A stretch of 64,000 nt of DNA from an uncultured Collinsella sp. GTDB taxonomy: Bacteria; Actinomycetota; Coriobacteriia; Coriobacteriales; Coriobacteriaceae. The notes beneath the pieces are model-generated. The model did not search any database, was not told the DNA's origin, and saw only the letters and a list, made by a program, of their open reading frames with translations. Within the stretch, counting starts at the first letter, position 1. The number at the start of each line of letters is the position of its first letter. This document shows positions 48,576-57,928 of the stretch, one piece after another. The stretch covers positions 62,001 to 126,000 of the forward strand of contig CAUACA010000001.1 of assembly GCA_958427355.1 (NCBI GenBank), in the 5' to 3' direction. The translations under genes and the position numbers were made by a program.

Positions 48576-48992
48576 ATGCTCGAGCAGGTGCTTCTGTCGC
48601 TGCGCAACTGGTTCGTCGCCGACAAGCGCACGGGGCGCGTCCGCATCGAGGACGGTAGCCTCGTGCCGCCCGCGGCCCTCGGCCTCAAGGAGGGCCAGTA
48701 CGTCCGCATCACGGGCTCGACGTTCAACGACGGGCTGCATGCTTGGCCCTACAACGGGCTCACGGACGAGGAGTTCGTCGGCACCGTCTGGGCGCTCGCC
48801 ATCCCGCAGGCTGTGGTCGACCTCGCTGACGAGATCGCGGCGTGGCAGACCGAGCACGCCAAGGAGCTGGACAGCCCGTACGCATCCGAGAGCTTCGGCG
48901 GCTACAGCTACACGCGCGTCGGCGGCGACGGCTCGCCCATCACGTGGCGGCAGCAGTTCAAGGCGCGTCTCGACCCTTGGAGAAAGCTGTGA
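48576..48992 (+). CDS. Head-tail connector-type protein
   Basis: This 138-residue protein lies directly after the coat gene, where the head-completion adaptor is expected. It starts LEQVLLSLRNWFVADKR and contains an insert, VRITGSTFNDGLHAWPYNGLTDEEFVGTVWALAIPQAVVDLADEI. The assignment rests on position and the helical pattern. It overlaps the next GTG by 4 bases. Confidence 0.65.
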   Translation: MLEQVLLSLRNWFVADKRTGRVRIEDGSLVPPAALGLKEGQYVRITGSTFNDGLHAWPYNGLTDEEFVGTVWALAIPQAVVDLADEIAAWQTEHAKELDSPYASESFGGYSYTRVGGDGSPITWRQQFKARLDPWRKL

Positions 48993-49342
48993 GCCGCCTG
49001 TACGAGCGCATGGCGGTGGCGTGCACGAGGCTCGTCGCAAAGACCGAGCCTGATGGTGAGGGTGGCTTCAAGACCGTCCTCGCCGTCGGCGACGGCTTCA
49101 CGGCGGCGATCGTGCGCGACAGCTCCACGGCCTCGCGTATCGCGGAGCACGACGGCGTGAGGAACGTCTACACCGTGACGACCGCCGAGCCGCTGCGCTA
49201 CGGCGACCTCTTCCAGCGTGCGTTCGACGGGCAGGTATTCCGCTGCACGTCGAACGCGGACGACGGCGCCGCGCCGTGCTGCGCGTCATTCGGCTTCGGC
49301 CAGTGCGGCGCGGAGGAGTGGGAGGTGCCGGATGGCGACTAA
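48989..49342 (+). CDS. Head closure/connector-type protein
   Basis: This 117-residue protein with a GTG start overlaps the previous stop. ACTRLVAKTEPDGEGGFKTVLAVGDGFTAAIVRDS is beta-rich, like SPP1 gp16-type stopper proteins. The function is inferred from position between adaptor and tail-completion genes. Confidence 0.6.
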   Translation: MSRLYERMAVACTRLVAKTEPDGEGGFKTVLAVGDGFTAAIVRDSSTASRIAEHDGVRNVYTVTTAEPLRYGDLFQRAFDGQVFRCTSNADDGAAPCCASFGFGQCGAEEWEVPDGD

Positions 49343-49700
49343 GGCGGCAGCGCTGCAGGCGTGGCTCGAGGGCTTCGGTCTTCCCGTGTACCGCGACTCG
49401 GCGGTGCCGGGCGAGGCGAAGATGCCCTACATCACCTACGACCTGCCGACCGCGGCATTCGGCACGCAGTGCAACTCCGAGGTGAATCTCTGGTTCCGTA
49501 CATCATCCGAGGCAGCGCCCAACGCCAAGGCCGAGGAGGTCGCCCGGGCGTTGGGGCTGTCGGGCGTGTTGCTGCCGTGCGACGGCGGCGGCATGTGGGT
49601 GATGCAGGGCGAGCCGTTCTGCAACGCCATGGCCGACGAGGACAACGCCGTGAAGCGCCGAATCATCAACCTGACCATTGAGTACATGACCAGCTACTAG
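49332..49700 (+). CDS. Tail completion/terminator-type protein
   Basis: This 122-residue protein with YRDSAVPGEAKMPYITYDLPTAAFG and a final IINLTIEYMTSY resembles SPP1 gp17-type tail-joining proteins. The conserved PYITY motif is common in this group. It precedes the major tail protein with a gap of 8 bases. Confidence 0.7.
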   Translation: MATKAAALQAWLEGFGLPVYRDSAVPGEAKMPYITYDLPTAAFGTQCNSEVNLWFRTSSEAAPNAKAEEVARALGLSGVLLPCDGGGMWVMQGEPFCNAMADEDNAVKRRIINLTIEYMTSY

Positions 49701-49708
49701 GAGGTCAT

Positions 49709-50278
49709 ATGTCTAAGTTCACGCGCATCCCCGAGAACACGTTCAAGGAGATCGTCATCAACGCGGGCCTGCTCGCCACGAATTTCAACCCCAAGACCGC
49801 AGAGGTCGCGGAGTCCGAGCTGATGGGCGCGACGAGCGGCGGAACCAGCTTCGCCGCCACGCCCAAATTCATCGACTACGGCGAGGACATCGACAACTGC
49901 CCCGCCAACACGATGGAGCTCAAGCGCATCGACAGCATCGAGGCCAAGCTGAGCGGCACCTTCGTGACGCTGAACACCGCGCTCGGCAAGAAGCTCGCAG
50001 CCGCAGCCGACGAGACCGAGGGGAAGATCGTCCCGCGCTCCGCGCTCTCGGAGGCCGACTTCGCCGACATCTGGCTCATCGGCGATTACTCGGGCGAGAA
50101 CGGCAACGGCTATATCGCCATCCGCCTCATCAACGCGCTCAACACGGGCGGTCTGCAAATCACGACGCAGAACAAGGCCAAGGGCCAGTTCGCGTTCGAG
50201 TTCACGGGCCACTACTCAATCAAGAACCCCGAGATCGTGCCCTACGAGCTGTATATCAAACAGGAGATTGGAGCCTAA
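49709..50278 (+). CDS. Major tail tube protein
   Basis: This 189-residue protein follows the tail-completion gene and precedes the tail chaperones, the fixed position of the tube protein. The sequence is beta-rich with strong C-ending codon bias. GDYSGENGNGYIAIRLINALNTGGLQI and KGQFAFEFTGHYSI are typical of siphophage tube proteins. Confidence 0.85.
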   Translation: MSKFTRIPENTFKEIVINAGLLATNFNPKTAEVAESELMGATSGGTSFAATPKFIDYGEDIDNCPANTMELKRIDSIEAKLSGTFVTLNTALGKKLAAAADETEGKIVPRSALSEADFADIWLIGDYSGENGNGYIAIRLINALNTGGLQITTQNKAKGQFAFEFTGHYSIKNPEIVPYELYIKQEIGA

Positions 50279-50280
50279 CC

Positions 50281-50706
50281 ATGAAGCTGGACAACCTTAC
50301 CGCCGACGAGTTCCAGAACGCCATGTGCCTGTTGGCGGACGTGGCGGAGGACGTCATGAACGGCGAACTCGGCGCAAAGGCAAAGGCCTCCTACGCCAAG
50401 TTCCGCTCCGACTCCGCCAAGGCCAAGGCCAAGGCGACCGCCAAGGCGAAGGGCGACCCCGAGGCCGCGAAGGCAGCCGCCACCGCCGAGGTCAACGGCC
50501 TCGCCGTGGACATGGTGGCGGGTCTTCTGCCCGACGTGCTGCGCCAGGGCGGCGAGATCAGCTACAAGCTGCTCGCCGCACTCGACGGCCAGACGCTCGA
50601 GGAGTACAAGGCCGAGTTCACCGTCAAGAAGTGGGTGAACGACATCAAGGATGCCATCGACGGCATCGACGGCATCAAGGACATCCTGGCTCCTTTTTTT
50701 GGATAG
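50281..50706 (+). CDS. Tail assembly chaperone (gpG-like)
   Basis: This 141-residue helical chaperone binds the tape measure during tail assembly. It is Lys/Ala-rich in the middle and ends KDILAPFFG. The terminal codons CCT TTT TTT GGA TAG contain the slippery heptamer T TTT TTT (50694-50700), which allows a -1 shift into the downstream frame and production of a fused longer chaperone. Confidence 0.85.
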   Translation: MKLDNLTADEFQNAMCLLADVAEDVMNGELGAKAKASYAKFRSDSAKAKAKATAKAKGDPEAAKAAATAEVNGLAVDMVAGLLPDVLRQGGEISYKLLAALDGQTLEEYKAEFTVKKWVNDIKDAIDGIDGIKDILAPFFG

Positions 50707-51002
50707 CCGCCGAGGACCCATCTCACATATGGCTCTGTCTGGGCGAGTACGTCGGGCCACGGCGTGCTCGCCCTTTCTGTAGGTACATGGTCGCGCGGTG
50801 GCGCGAGCGGGACGAGCGGGAGGCGTTCCGCGTGTACCTGAGCGAGTCGGTGCGCCTCATGGCGCAGGGGAAGTGGCTCAAGGAGCCCTTCCTGAGCATC
50901 GTCAACGGCGGTGCGGGCGATGGGTCCGAGGCGGAGGACACGCGCGGCGGCGACGAGATCGCCGCAGACATCATCGAGCGGATGGGATTGAAGGTGGTCT
51001 AG
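50281..51002 (+). CDS. Tail assembly chaperone fusion (gpGT-like, -1 frameshift)
   Basis: A -1 shift at T TTT TTT joins gpG to about 100 further residues beginning WIAAEDPSHIWLCLGEYVG and ending IERMGLKVV. The downstream frame has no good start of its own between 50700 and the YMVARWRERDEREAF region, and it ends immediately before the tape measure gene. The G-T frameshift is conserved in long-tailed phages and sets the ratio of the two chaperones. Confidence 0.82.
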
Positions 51003-53426
51003 GTGAACCTTCTCGACCTGATGATTAAGGTTGGCCTCAAGGACGAGGCCAGTGGCAAGGCGGAGGGCGTGGCCTCGAAGGTCGTGGGCACGCTCGGCAA
51101 GGCCGGCGCGACCGCCGCCAAGGCGATAGGCGTTGGCGTCGCCGCCGTGGGGGCGGGCGTCGCCGCCGTCACGGGCATGAGCATGAGCGCATACGCCGCA
51201 TACGAGCAGAACGTCGGCGGCATTAAGAAGATATTCGGCAACATGGGCAAGTCCCTCGAGGACTACGCCGCCATGACCGGCCAGACCGTCGAGCAGTGCT
51301 CCGGTAAGTGGGGGCAGCTCGAGCAGGCCCAGACGACGGTGCTGGCAAACGCCGACCGCGCCTACATAACGGCCGGCCTGAGCGCCAACCGGTACATGGA
51401 GCAGGTCACAGGCTTCTCGGCCTCGCTCGTTTCCTCACTGGGCGGCGACACGGTAAAGGCCGCGAAGTACGCCAACACGGCCATGGTCGACATGAGCGAC
51501 AACGCGAACACCTTCGGCACGGCGATGGAGGACCTCCAGAACGCATACCAGGGATTTGCCAAGCAGAACTACACGATGCTCGACAACCTCAAGCTCGGAT
51601 ACGGCGGAACCAAGGAGGAGATGCAGCGCCTCGTCAAGGACGCGCACGCGGTCAACTCAGCCGTGGACGAGTCGAGCCTATCCTTCGATAACGTCGTGCT
51701 GGCCATCCACACGATGCAGGAGCAGATGCAGATCGCCGGCACAACCTCGCGCGAGGCCGCCACGACCATCGAGGGCTCCTGCAACATGGCGAAGGCTGCC
51801 TGGGAGAACTGGGTGACGGAGCTGGGCAAGGACGACGCCGACATGGGCAAGCTCACCGGGGAGCTGCTACATTCGGTCGAGACGGCGGCATCGAACGTCG
51901 TCCCGCGCGTTGCGACCATCGTCGGCACGGCGCTGTCGCAGCTACCGAGTCTTGTCACGTCGGTCGGTCCCGTGCTCGGCCAAGCGTTTGTCGACATTTT
52001 CACTCAGGCGCTCGACAGCGCGGCTGAGGCCGTGCCCGGGCCTATGGGCGACATCCTCTCCGCCGTGTCGGACGGCGTGGACGAGATCGGCGAGCGCTTC
52101 AAGGGGCTTGGCGAGATCTGGGCGGTTGGGGACAACCCGCTCGAGTCTCTGCACCTCGCCATGGTCTACGGCCTGACGCTGCTCGAGGGCGACCTGTCCA
52201 CGCTGCAGGAGAACATCACCTCATCGCTGCCCGGCATCGCCGAGGGCTTCGCCGACGTGGGCGGCGAGGTCGTTCCCAGGCTCGCCGAGGGAATCGAGAT
52301 GGGACTGTCGTTCCTCTCCGAGACTGCGGCGTCGCTCATGACATCGCTCGGCGGCTATCTGTCCGAGAACCTGCCATCCATCACGGAGAGCGGCCTGCAG
52401 ATTCTCACCGGCCTCTCCGAGTCCATAGCCGAGAACGTGGGCGTTCTGGCAGAGGGCGCAGCGAACCTCATCGTCGGCTTGGCGCAGGGTATCGCCGACA
52501 GCCTGCCGACGCTCATCGAGCAGGCCCCGGTTATCGTGCAGAACCTCGCCAGCGCGATCAACGACAACGCGCCGATACTGCTCGGTGCCGGCATCCAGGC
52601 AATCGTGACGCTGGCGCTTGGCATCGTGCAGGCGATACCGACGCTCATCGCCAACATCCCGGCCATCTTCTCGGCCTTCGTCTCGGCGTGGTCGGCGCTC
52701 GACTGGCTGAGCCTCGGCAGGAACGCCATCACGTTCCTAGGCAACGGCATCACCGGCATGGCCGGCTTCGTCAGCACGTGCGGTGCCAACATCGTGTCCG
52801 CCATCCGCGGCGCGATCCAGAACCTGCCGTCCACCCTGGCGAGCATCGGCCGCAACGGAATCAGTAGCCTGGGCTCCGCCATCCGCGGCGCGGTCGGCTT
52901 CGTGACCTCGGCTGCCGCAAGCATTGGCAGTTCCATCATGGGCGCCCTGTCCTCCATCCCGGACCGCGTGGCCTCCATCGGCTCGCAGATCGTGCAGGGC
53001 ATCGCAAACGGAATCAGCGGCGCGGCAGGCGTGGTCGTGAGCAAGATTACCGGCGTGGTTGGCGGCGCCATTGAAGCGGCCAAGAACCTGCTCGGCATCC
53101 ACTCTCCCTCGCGCGTGTTCCGCAAGATTTTCGGCTACGTCATGGAGGGCGCGGCCCTCGGCATCGACGACACGGCGGACGAGCCGGTTAAGTCCATGAG
53201 GTCGGCGGTGCGCAACGTCGAGAAGGCCGCCGTGTTCGGTGTGAGCGTTACCGGCGGCGGAGCATACGGGGCGACCGCCAATGGAGCCGCGGGCTTCGCG
53301 GGCGGCGGCAACGTTTACAACCTCTACCTCGACGGCGACCTGCTGGGCGTCGACGGGCGCGTGGCCTCCGCCTTCAGGAGCTTCGTCGCGGCGGTGGAGC
53401 AGAGCATGGCGATGGGGGTCGCGTAG
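51003..53426 (+). CDS. Tail tape measure protein
   Basis: This 807-residue protein sets tail length; at about 1.5 angstroms per residue it predicts a tail of about 120 nm. The N-terminal region is KVGLKDEASGKAEGVASKV, followed by membrane-like GVGVAAVGAGVAAV. The middle carries TMP repeats such as AQGIADSLPTLIEQAPVIVQNLA, and the C-terminal part has GLGxGIIxGI-type helices (SQIVQGIANGISGAAGVVVSKI) with LGIHSPSRVFRKIFGYVMEGAALGI, a standard tape measure motif. GTG start with AAGGTGG upstream. Confidence 0.93.
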   Translation: MNLLDLMIKVGLKDEASGKAEGVASKVVGTLGKAGATAAKAIGVGVAAVGAGVAAVTGMSMSAYAAYEQNVGGIKKIFGNMGKSLEDYAAMTGQTVEQCSGKWGQLEQAQTTVLANADRAYITAGLSANRYMEQVTGFSASLVSSLGGDTVKAAKYANTAMVDMSDNANTFGTAMEDLQNAYQGFAKQNYTMLDNLKLGYGGTKEEMQRLVKDAHAVNSAVDESSLSFDNVVLAIHTMQEQMQIAGTTSREAATTIEGSCNMAKAAWENWVTELGKDDADMGKLTGELLHSVETAASNVVPRVATIVGTALSQLPSLVTSVGPVLGQAFVDIFTQALDSAAEAVPGPMGDILSAVSDGVDEIGERFKGLGEIWAVGDNPLESLHLAMVYGLTLLEGDLSTLQENITSSLPGIAEGFADVGGEVVPRLAEGIEMGLSFLSETAASLMTSLGGYLSENLPSITESGLQILTGLSESIAENVGVLAEGAANLIVGLAQGIADSLPTLIEQAPVIVQNLASAINDNAPILLGAGIQAIVTLALGIVQAIPTLIANIPAIFSAFVSAWSALDWLSLGRNAITFLGNGITGMAGFVSTCGANIVSAIRGAIQNLPSTLASIGRNGISSLGSAIRGAVGFVTSAAASIGSSIMGALSSIPDRVASIGSQIVQGIANGISGAAGVVVSKITGVVGGAIEAAKNLLGIHSPSRVFRKIFGYVMEGAALGIDDTADEPVKSMRSAVRNVEKAAVFGVSVTGGGAYGATANGAAGFAGGGNVYNLYLDGDLLGVDGRVASAFRSFVAAVEQSMAMGVA

Positions 53427-53427
53427 A

Positions 53428-55614
53428 ATGGCGCAGGGAAACTGGGTTCAAGGCGGAAGCGGCTACCGCAAGTACTGCTGGTGCGCGTACGTGGACGTTG
53501 CTGAGGTCGCGCGCACGGACACCACCGTGACCTACCGCGTCACGCACGGGTACGGCACGCGCTACGCCATCAACTGCTACGCAAACGGCAGCTCGTCGGC
53601 GGGCGGCTCGTGGAACGGCTCGGTCTACTCGACGAACAACTCCGACTGGGTGTGGGTGCAGTGCACGTCGCGCGACGTCGAGCTCGCGCGCGGCAACGGC
53701 GACGCCTACAACCACACCTTCACTGGCCAGATTAACGTCACGGGCGGCTTCAGCAACGGCACCTCGAACGCCTCCAACACCGTCACGGTGCCGTGCCGCG
53801 CCTACCACACGCCGCACACGCCGAAGAACATCAGGGCGGAGCGCCTGAGCGACACCAGCGCGAAGGTCAGTTGGGACGTCGACTACACGGGCATGAACGG
53901 CGACTACCCCTGGTCGACCGTGACCGTCGGCGTGGTGAAGAACGGCCCGGGGAAGTTCACCGACGTCGGCACCGTCAGTTGGGATACCACGAGCCACACC
54001 TACAACGGCCTCGAGCCGGGCTGCATGTACATCTTCTCCGCCAAGGCGACGGGTCCCGGCGGCACGTCGGACTACGGCGTGAGCGCGCCGGCGATCTATA
54101 CCACGCCGACGGCGCTCGGCATGCTCGAGGCCGTCAAGGCAGAGGCGGCGAAGGTCGTGCTCAGGGGGCACGACGCGCCGGCCTTCGTCGACAGCTGGGA
54201 GTTCCAGCTCTCGACCGACGGGCGCAAGACATGGGTCGATGCGGACGTGAACGCCTCCTGGGAGGACGAGGAGGCGCCGGCGGGAACGGTGCGCTACCGC
54301 GCCCGCGCGGTCAAGAGCGGCCTCAAGGGACCGTGGACCGAGTCAAACGAGGTCACGACTATATGCCCGCCGCTCGCACCGTCCATCAGGGGCGTCAGGG
54401 CGGCTTATGCCACCCGCTCGACCGCGACACTCGAATGGGTGCCCAACCATCCGGACGGCTCGGCGCAGACCTCCGCGGAGGTGCAGATCACAACCCCTGC
54501 GGACACCACTGCCACGACGGTCGAGGGCTCGGCTACGAGCCTGAAGTTGCCGACGGATGCCAAGGGCATGTACACCGTGCGCGTGCGCACCAAGGGCCTC
54601 GACGAGGACTGGGGCGCATGGTCGAGCGCGGTGGCATATACCGTTGCGGACGCGCCCCAGGCATTCTTCACCGACCCGGCTGCGGACGGGGCGACCCTGC
54701 GCGCGGTGCCTCATACCTTCACGTGGAAGGTGGCCGACGAGACGGGCGTCAGCCGACAGTATCTGTCTTTATGCGACATCAGGGGCAACCTCCTGTGGAG
54801 CGGGACTGTGGACAAGGACGCGCGCTCCTTTGGCCTCGGCTACGCGCAACACGCCTTCGTCAACTTCACTCCCTACAGGGTCATGCTCACGGTCACGGCT
54901 GGCTCATCGCTATCGGTCACCGTCTCGAGAACTTTTCGGACCGACTGGGCACCGCCAGCCAAACCGTCGCTCAACATCTTCGTCGACGAGAGGTTGGGAT
55001 GCCAGCTGTCGGTATTCCCAGGCAAGGCCGACAGTGACGACACGCCCGAGACGTCCCGCTTCACCGTGTCGCGCGTCCTGCCTGACGGCTCGACCCTGCA
55101 GCTCGGCTCGCACCTTGCGGCGGGCGAGGGCGCGAGCGACCCGCTGCCTCCGCTCAACAGCGAGTTCGAGTACGTCGCGGTTGCCTACGCCGCGACGGGC
55201 GCGAGCACGGCGACGAGGGTCAAAACGACCGTTGCGAGCCGCGAGGTGGCTCTCAACTGGGGAGCCGGCGCTGAGAGGTCATGGCTCGGGCGCTATCTCA
55301 AGAAGGGCTCGAGCCGCAAGGTGACGCACGGATACAAGATGCTGCACTTCGCCGACGGCGGGGAAGGGCTGCCCGTCTCGTACGGCATCAACGAACGGGA
55401 CGTCAAGGACAGCATGGACTTCCTGCTGCTCGACGAGGAGGACTACAAGTCATTCCTCGAGGTCATGAACATGGCGGGGCGCTTCTGGGTGCGCGATCTC
55501 TACGGCGAGCGGTTCCGCGCCCGCCTCAGCTGTAGCGTGAAGCGTTCCGACGGCGCGTGGGTGGCTTCGTGCGACCCTACGTGGGAGACGTGGGAGGAGC
55601 CCGCCAATGGCTGA
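53428..55614 (+). CDS. Distal tail protein with fibronectin-III-like domains
   Basis: This 728-residue tail protein contains an N-terminal beta domain (residues 1-130) and several fibronectin III-like domains (from about 133, PHTPKNIRAERLSDTSAKVSWD; 230; 320; 420). The C-terminal domain YLKKGSSRKVTHGYKMLHFADGGEGLPVSYG ... WVASCDPTWETWEE resembles Dit-type baseplate proteins. Ig/Fn3 domains on phage tails are thought to grip host surface glycans. It lies between tape measure and the Tal-like gene, as Dit does. Confidence 0.8.
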   Translation: MAQGNWVQGGSGYRKYCWCAYVDVAEVARTDTTVTYRVTHGYGTRYAINCYANGSSSAGGSWNGSVYSTNNSDWVWVQCTSRDVELARGNGDAYNHTFTGQINVTGGFSNGTSNASNTVTVPCRAYHTPHTPKNIRAERLSDTSAKVSWDVDYTGMNGDYPWSTVTVGVVKNGPGKFTDVGTVSWDTTSHTYNGLEPGCMYIFSAKATGPGGTSDYGVSAPAIYTTPTALGMLEAVKAEAAKVVLRGHDAPAFVDSWEFQLSTDGRKTWVDADVNASWEDEEAPAGTVRYRARAVKSGLKGPWTESNEVTTICPPLAPSIRGVRAAYATRSTATLEWVPNHPDGSAQTSAEVQITTPADTTATTVEGSATSLKLPTDAKGMYTVRVRTKGLDEDWGAWSSAVAYTVADAPQAFFTDPAADGATLRAVPHTFTWKVADETGVSRQYLSLCDIRGNLLWSGTVDKDARSFGLGYAQHAFVNFTPYRVMLTVTAGSSLSVTVSRTFRTDWAPPAKPSLNIFVDERLGCQLSVFPGKADSDDTPETSRFTVSRVLPDGSTLQLGSHLAAGEGASDPLPPLNSEFEYVAVAYAATGASTATRVKTTVASREVALNWGAGAERSWLGRYLKKGSSRKVTHGYKMLHFADGGEGLPVSYGINERDVKDSMDFLLLDEEDYKSFLEVMNMAGRFWVRDLYGERFRARLSCSVKRSDGAWVASCDPTWETWEEPANG

Positions 55615-57172
55615 TAGCTGGACGAGGCCGTTCGACGCCTCCTACGACTTCGTGCGCGTCTCGCGCGAGACGGGGCTCGAGCTCGACTTCGTGCGCGACA
55701 TCGAGAACGGCGGCTCCATCGAGCGCAACGCAAACACGGCGCTCTATGAGACTGCATCCCTGGACTTCGCTGACAAGTTCGACGTTGGCAACGACTTTCT
55801 ACGTGTGTACCTCAACGCCACCTTCACGGACGGCAGTAAGAGGCGCGAGTGCCTAGGAACATTTATGCCGCAGGTGGACTCGGTGGACATCGACGGCGCC
55901 TACCGCGAGGGCCAGATCAACGCCTACGGCCTCCTGAAGCTGCTCAAGGACGACGACTTCGACGGGCCCTACGTAATCGTCAAGGACTCCAACGCCGTCG
56001 AGGAGGCCGTCAAGATAGCCGAATCGGTCGGCCTCACCGTCTACGCCGACAGTAGCAGCCTCCTACTCGGCAGCAACTGGGTGTTCGGCGTGGGCAAGAG
56101 CAACGACGCCAAGACCAAGCTGGACGCCGTGAACCTGCTCCTCGAGGCTGCCGGATTCCGCTCGGCGGCGACCGACCGAATGGGCAACGTGCTCTTCAGG
56201 CGCTACGTCGAGCCTGCCGACATGCCCATCTCGGCGGAGTTCACCGAGGGCAGGGACGCGCGCTTCATGTCTGCCATGACCGAATCGACCAACCGCGCCG
56301 AGGTCTGCAACGTCGTACACGTGGACTTCAGCACGCAGGACGCATCGGTGCGCGGCACGGCGGTGGACGACTCGCCCGACTCCGACCTCTCGACCGTCTC
56401 GGTCGGGCGCCGCATCGTCAAGAGCTACAGCTACGACAGCCTGCCGGGCGTGGACACCGAGGACAGCAACCTTGTCGAGGGCGCCGCCAACGCCCTCATC
56501 GGCATCGGAAAGAAGTCTGAGAAGAACTTCCGCAAGAGCGATTCGCACGGCAGCATCCAGACCGTCTATGTCCCCGACTCGCCGCAGACGGGGGTGATCT
56601 TCGGCATCAAGGTCGTCTCGACTGGCGGTCGCGTCGGCTTCTGCCAGGACGAGGGGCCGAGCGTCAAGAAGGACACGGACTACACGCAGAGCGTGTGGGT
56701 CAAGGGCACCAAGGGCGCGACGGGCATCATACAGTCCTTCTGGGACCAGGAGAGGGCGCTTGGCCCGGTGACCGAGGGCTTCACTCTGACTGGCGATTGG
56801 CAGAAGGTCAACTACACCTACCACGCCACGGAGACACACAACAAGGTCAGCTGGGGCTACTGCTACATCGACGGCGGCGAGGCTGTCTTCGTCGCCGACA
56901 AAGTCGAGGAGGGTTCCACAGCCACACCTTGGCCCCAGGACGCCATGCAGGCGGCTGCGGACCGCAAGGCGGCGGAGCTGCTCGCCACCGAGCGCGCCGT
57001 GACGCGCACGGACGAGTTCAGGAGCGTGTACAAGCCCGTCGAGCCGTGCATGGCGGTGGCGATGAACTACAGGACCGGCGGGGTTGTCGGCAAGCTGGCA
57101 ATCCAGAAGCAGACGCTGACGCTTGACGCCGGCTGCGTCATAAAGCACACGGCGAGGAGGTACGAGCGATGA
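55607..57172 (+). CDS. Tail/baseplate hub protein with CBM-like insert
   Basis: Residues 1-300 follow the pattern of siphophage Tal/gp18-type hub proteins (SYDFVRVSRETGLELDFVRDIENGGSIERNANTALYE start, KLDAVNLLLEAAGFRSAATDRMGNVLFR). Residues 305-445 are a jelly-roll carbohydrate-binding-like insert, with DTDYTQSVWVKGTKGATG, FTLTGDWQKVNYTYHAT and VADKVEEGSTATPWPQDA. Residues 450-521 complete the hub. It overlaps both neighbours. The protein probably touches host glycans. Confidence 0.78.
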   Translation: MADSWTRPFDASYDFVRVSRETGLELDFVRDIENGGSIERNANTALYETASLDFADKFDVGNDFLRVYLNATFTDGSKRRECLGTFMPQVDSVDIDGAYREGQINAYGLLKLLKDDDFDGPYVIVKDSNAVEEAVKIAESVGLTVYADSSSLLLGSNWVFGVGKSNDAKTKLDAVNLLLEAAGFRSAATDRMGNVLFRRYVEPADMPISAEFTEGRDARFMSAMTESTNRAEVCNVVHVDFSTQDASVRGTAVDDSPDSDLSTVSVGRRIVKSYSYDSLPGVDTEDSNLVEGAANALIGIGKKSEKNFRKSDSHGSIQTVYVPDSPQTGVIFGIKVVSTGGRVGFCQDEGPSVKKDTDYTQSVWVKGTKGATGIIQSFWDQERALGPVTEGFTLTGDWQKVNYTYHATETHNKVSWGYCYIDGGEAVFVADKVEEGSTATPWPQDAMQAAADRKAAELLATERAVTRTDEFRSVYKPVEPCMAVAMNYRTGGVVGKLAIQKQTLTLDAGCVIKHTARRYER

Positions 57173-57426
57173 GCGATTCGGCGGTCGAGATCAAGGGCGC
57201 GGCGGTGCGGTTGGCGGCGGCGATTCCGTCGGGCGGCAAGCGGCTGACGATGGAGTTCGGCACGGTCGTCGGTGTCCATGGCACGGCGCTAGACGTGATG
57301 CTGCGCGGTGCGGTCGTGACGGTCCCGATGGTGCGCTCCTGCACGGGGTGCATCATCACCGACCGCGCCGTGATCCTGTCGCAGGGCCCGCTGGCCGTTT
57401 GCGTCGGCACGATGGCGGCGGTGTAG
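57169..57426 (+). CDS. Small tail-tip/hypothetical protein, 85 residues
   Basis: This is a beta-rich protein with KRLTMEFGTVVGVHGTALDVMLRGAVVTVPMVRSC, reminiscent of OB-fold spike or tip proteins. Its start overlaps the hub gene by 4 bases. The function is inferred from position only. Confidence 0.6.
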   Translation: MSDSAVEIKGAAVRLAAAIPSGGKRLTMEFGTVVGVHGTALDVMLRGAVVTVPMVRSCTGCIITDRAVILSQGPLAVCVGTMAAV

Positions 57427-57449
57427 GCCGGCGTTACGGGGGGCCGAAC

Positions 57450-57487
57450 CTGCAGTGTGGCGGGGAGTGGGCCCCGCCACACTGCAG
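57450..57487. repeat. Perfect 16-bp inverted repeat between tail and lysis genes
   Basis: CTGCAGTGTGGCGGGG pairs perfectly with CCCCGCCACACTGCAG around a 6-base loop. No T-run follows, so it is not a standard terminator. It may slow polymerase or act as an RNA processing site before the lysis genes. Confidence 0.75.
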
Positions 57488-57504
57488 AATGGAAGGGAGG
57501 CCGG

Positions 57505-57918
57505 ATGGAGGTACTCAAACTCTTCGCGCCGTACGGGCCGGGGTGGCTCGGCGGAGTGCTGCTGGCGCTGATCGCCTTCTATTTTGGGCGGCAATTTTTG
57601 GCCGAGTACAAGGTCCAGAACGAGCGCAAGGCGAACCTCGACCTCAAGCGCGAGGAGCGAAAGCAGGCCGAGGTGGACGAGCGCGCGCAGCGGGACCGCG
57701 AACGGTCCCAAATGGAGGGTCGCATCGCCGCGCAGATGGAGCGCAGCAACACCTTGATTGAGGGGATGAAGACCCTCATGGAGTCGGTCGTCGCGTCAAA
57801 TGACGTGTTGCACGCCGATCTGGTCCACAGCCAGGCGCGCAGCCAGGGGATGGCCGAGAAGGTCGACCACATCTACGACCGCGTCGACCTCATGTACAAC
57901 AAGGAGACAAGCAGATAG
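57505..57918 (+). CDS. Holin-associated membrane protein with coiled coil
   Basis: This 137-residue protein has one N-terminal membrane segment (WLGGVLLALIAFYFGRQF, residues 14-31) and a long charged coiled coil (33-115). This resembles XhlA-like or phage-lysis accessory proteins found before holins. AAGGGAGG precedes the ATG at 57505. Confidence 0.7.
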   Translation: MEVLKLFAPYGPGWLGGVLLALIAFYFGRQFLAEYKVQNERKANLDLKREERKQAEVDERAQRDRERSQMEGRIAAQMERSNTLIEGMKTLMESVVASNDVLHADLVHSQARSQGMAEKVDHIYDRVDLMYNKETSR

Positions 57919-57928
57919 GAGCAATCAA

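Noticed and set aside
47076..48992. 638-codon plus-strand frame across scaffold and coat
   Set aside because: It overlaps two well-supported genes in another frame and is Arg/Gly-rich. Only its final 138 codons from 48576 form a real gene.
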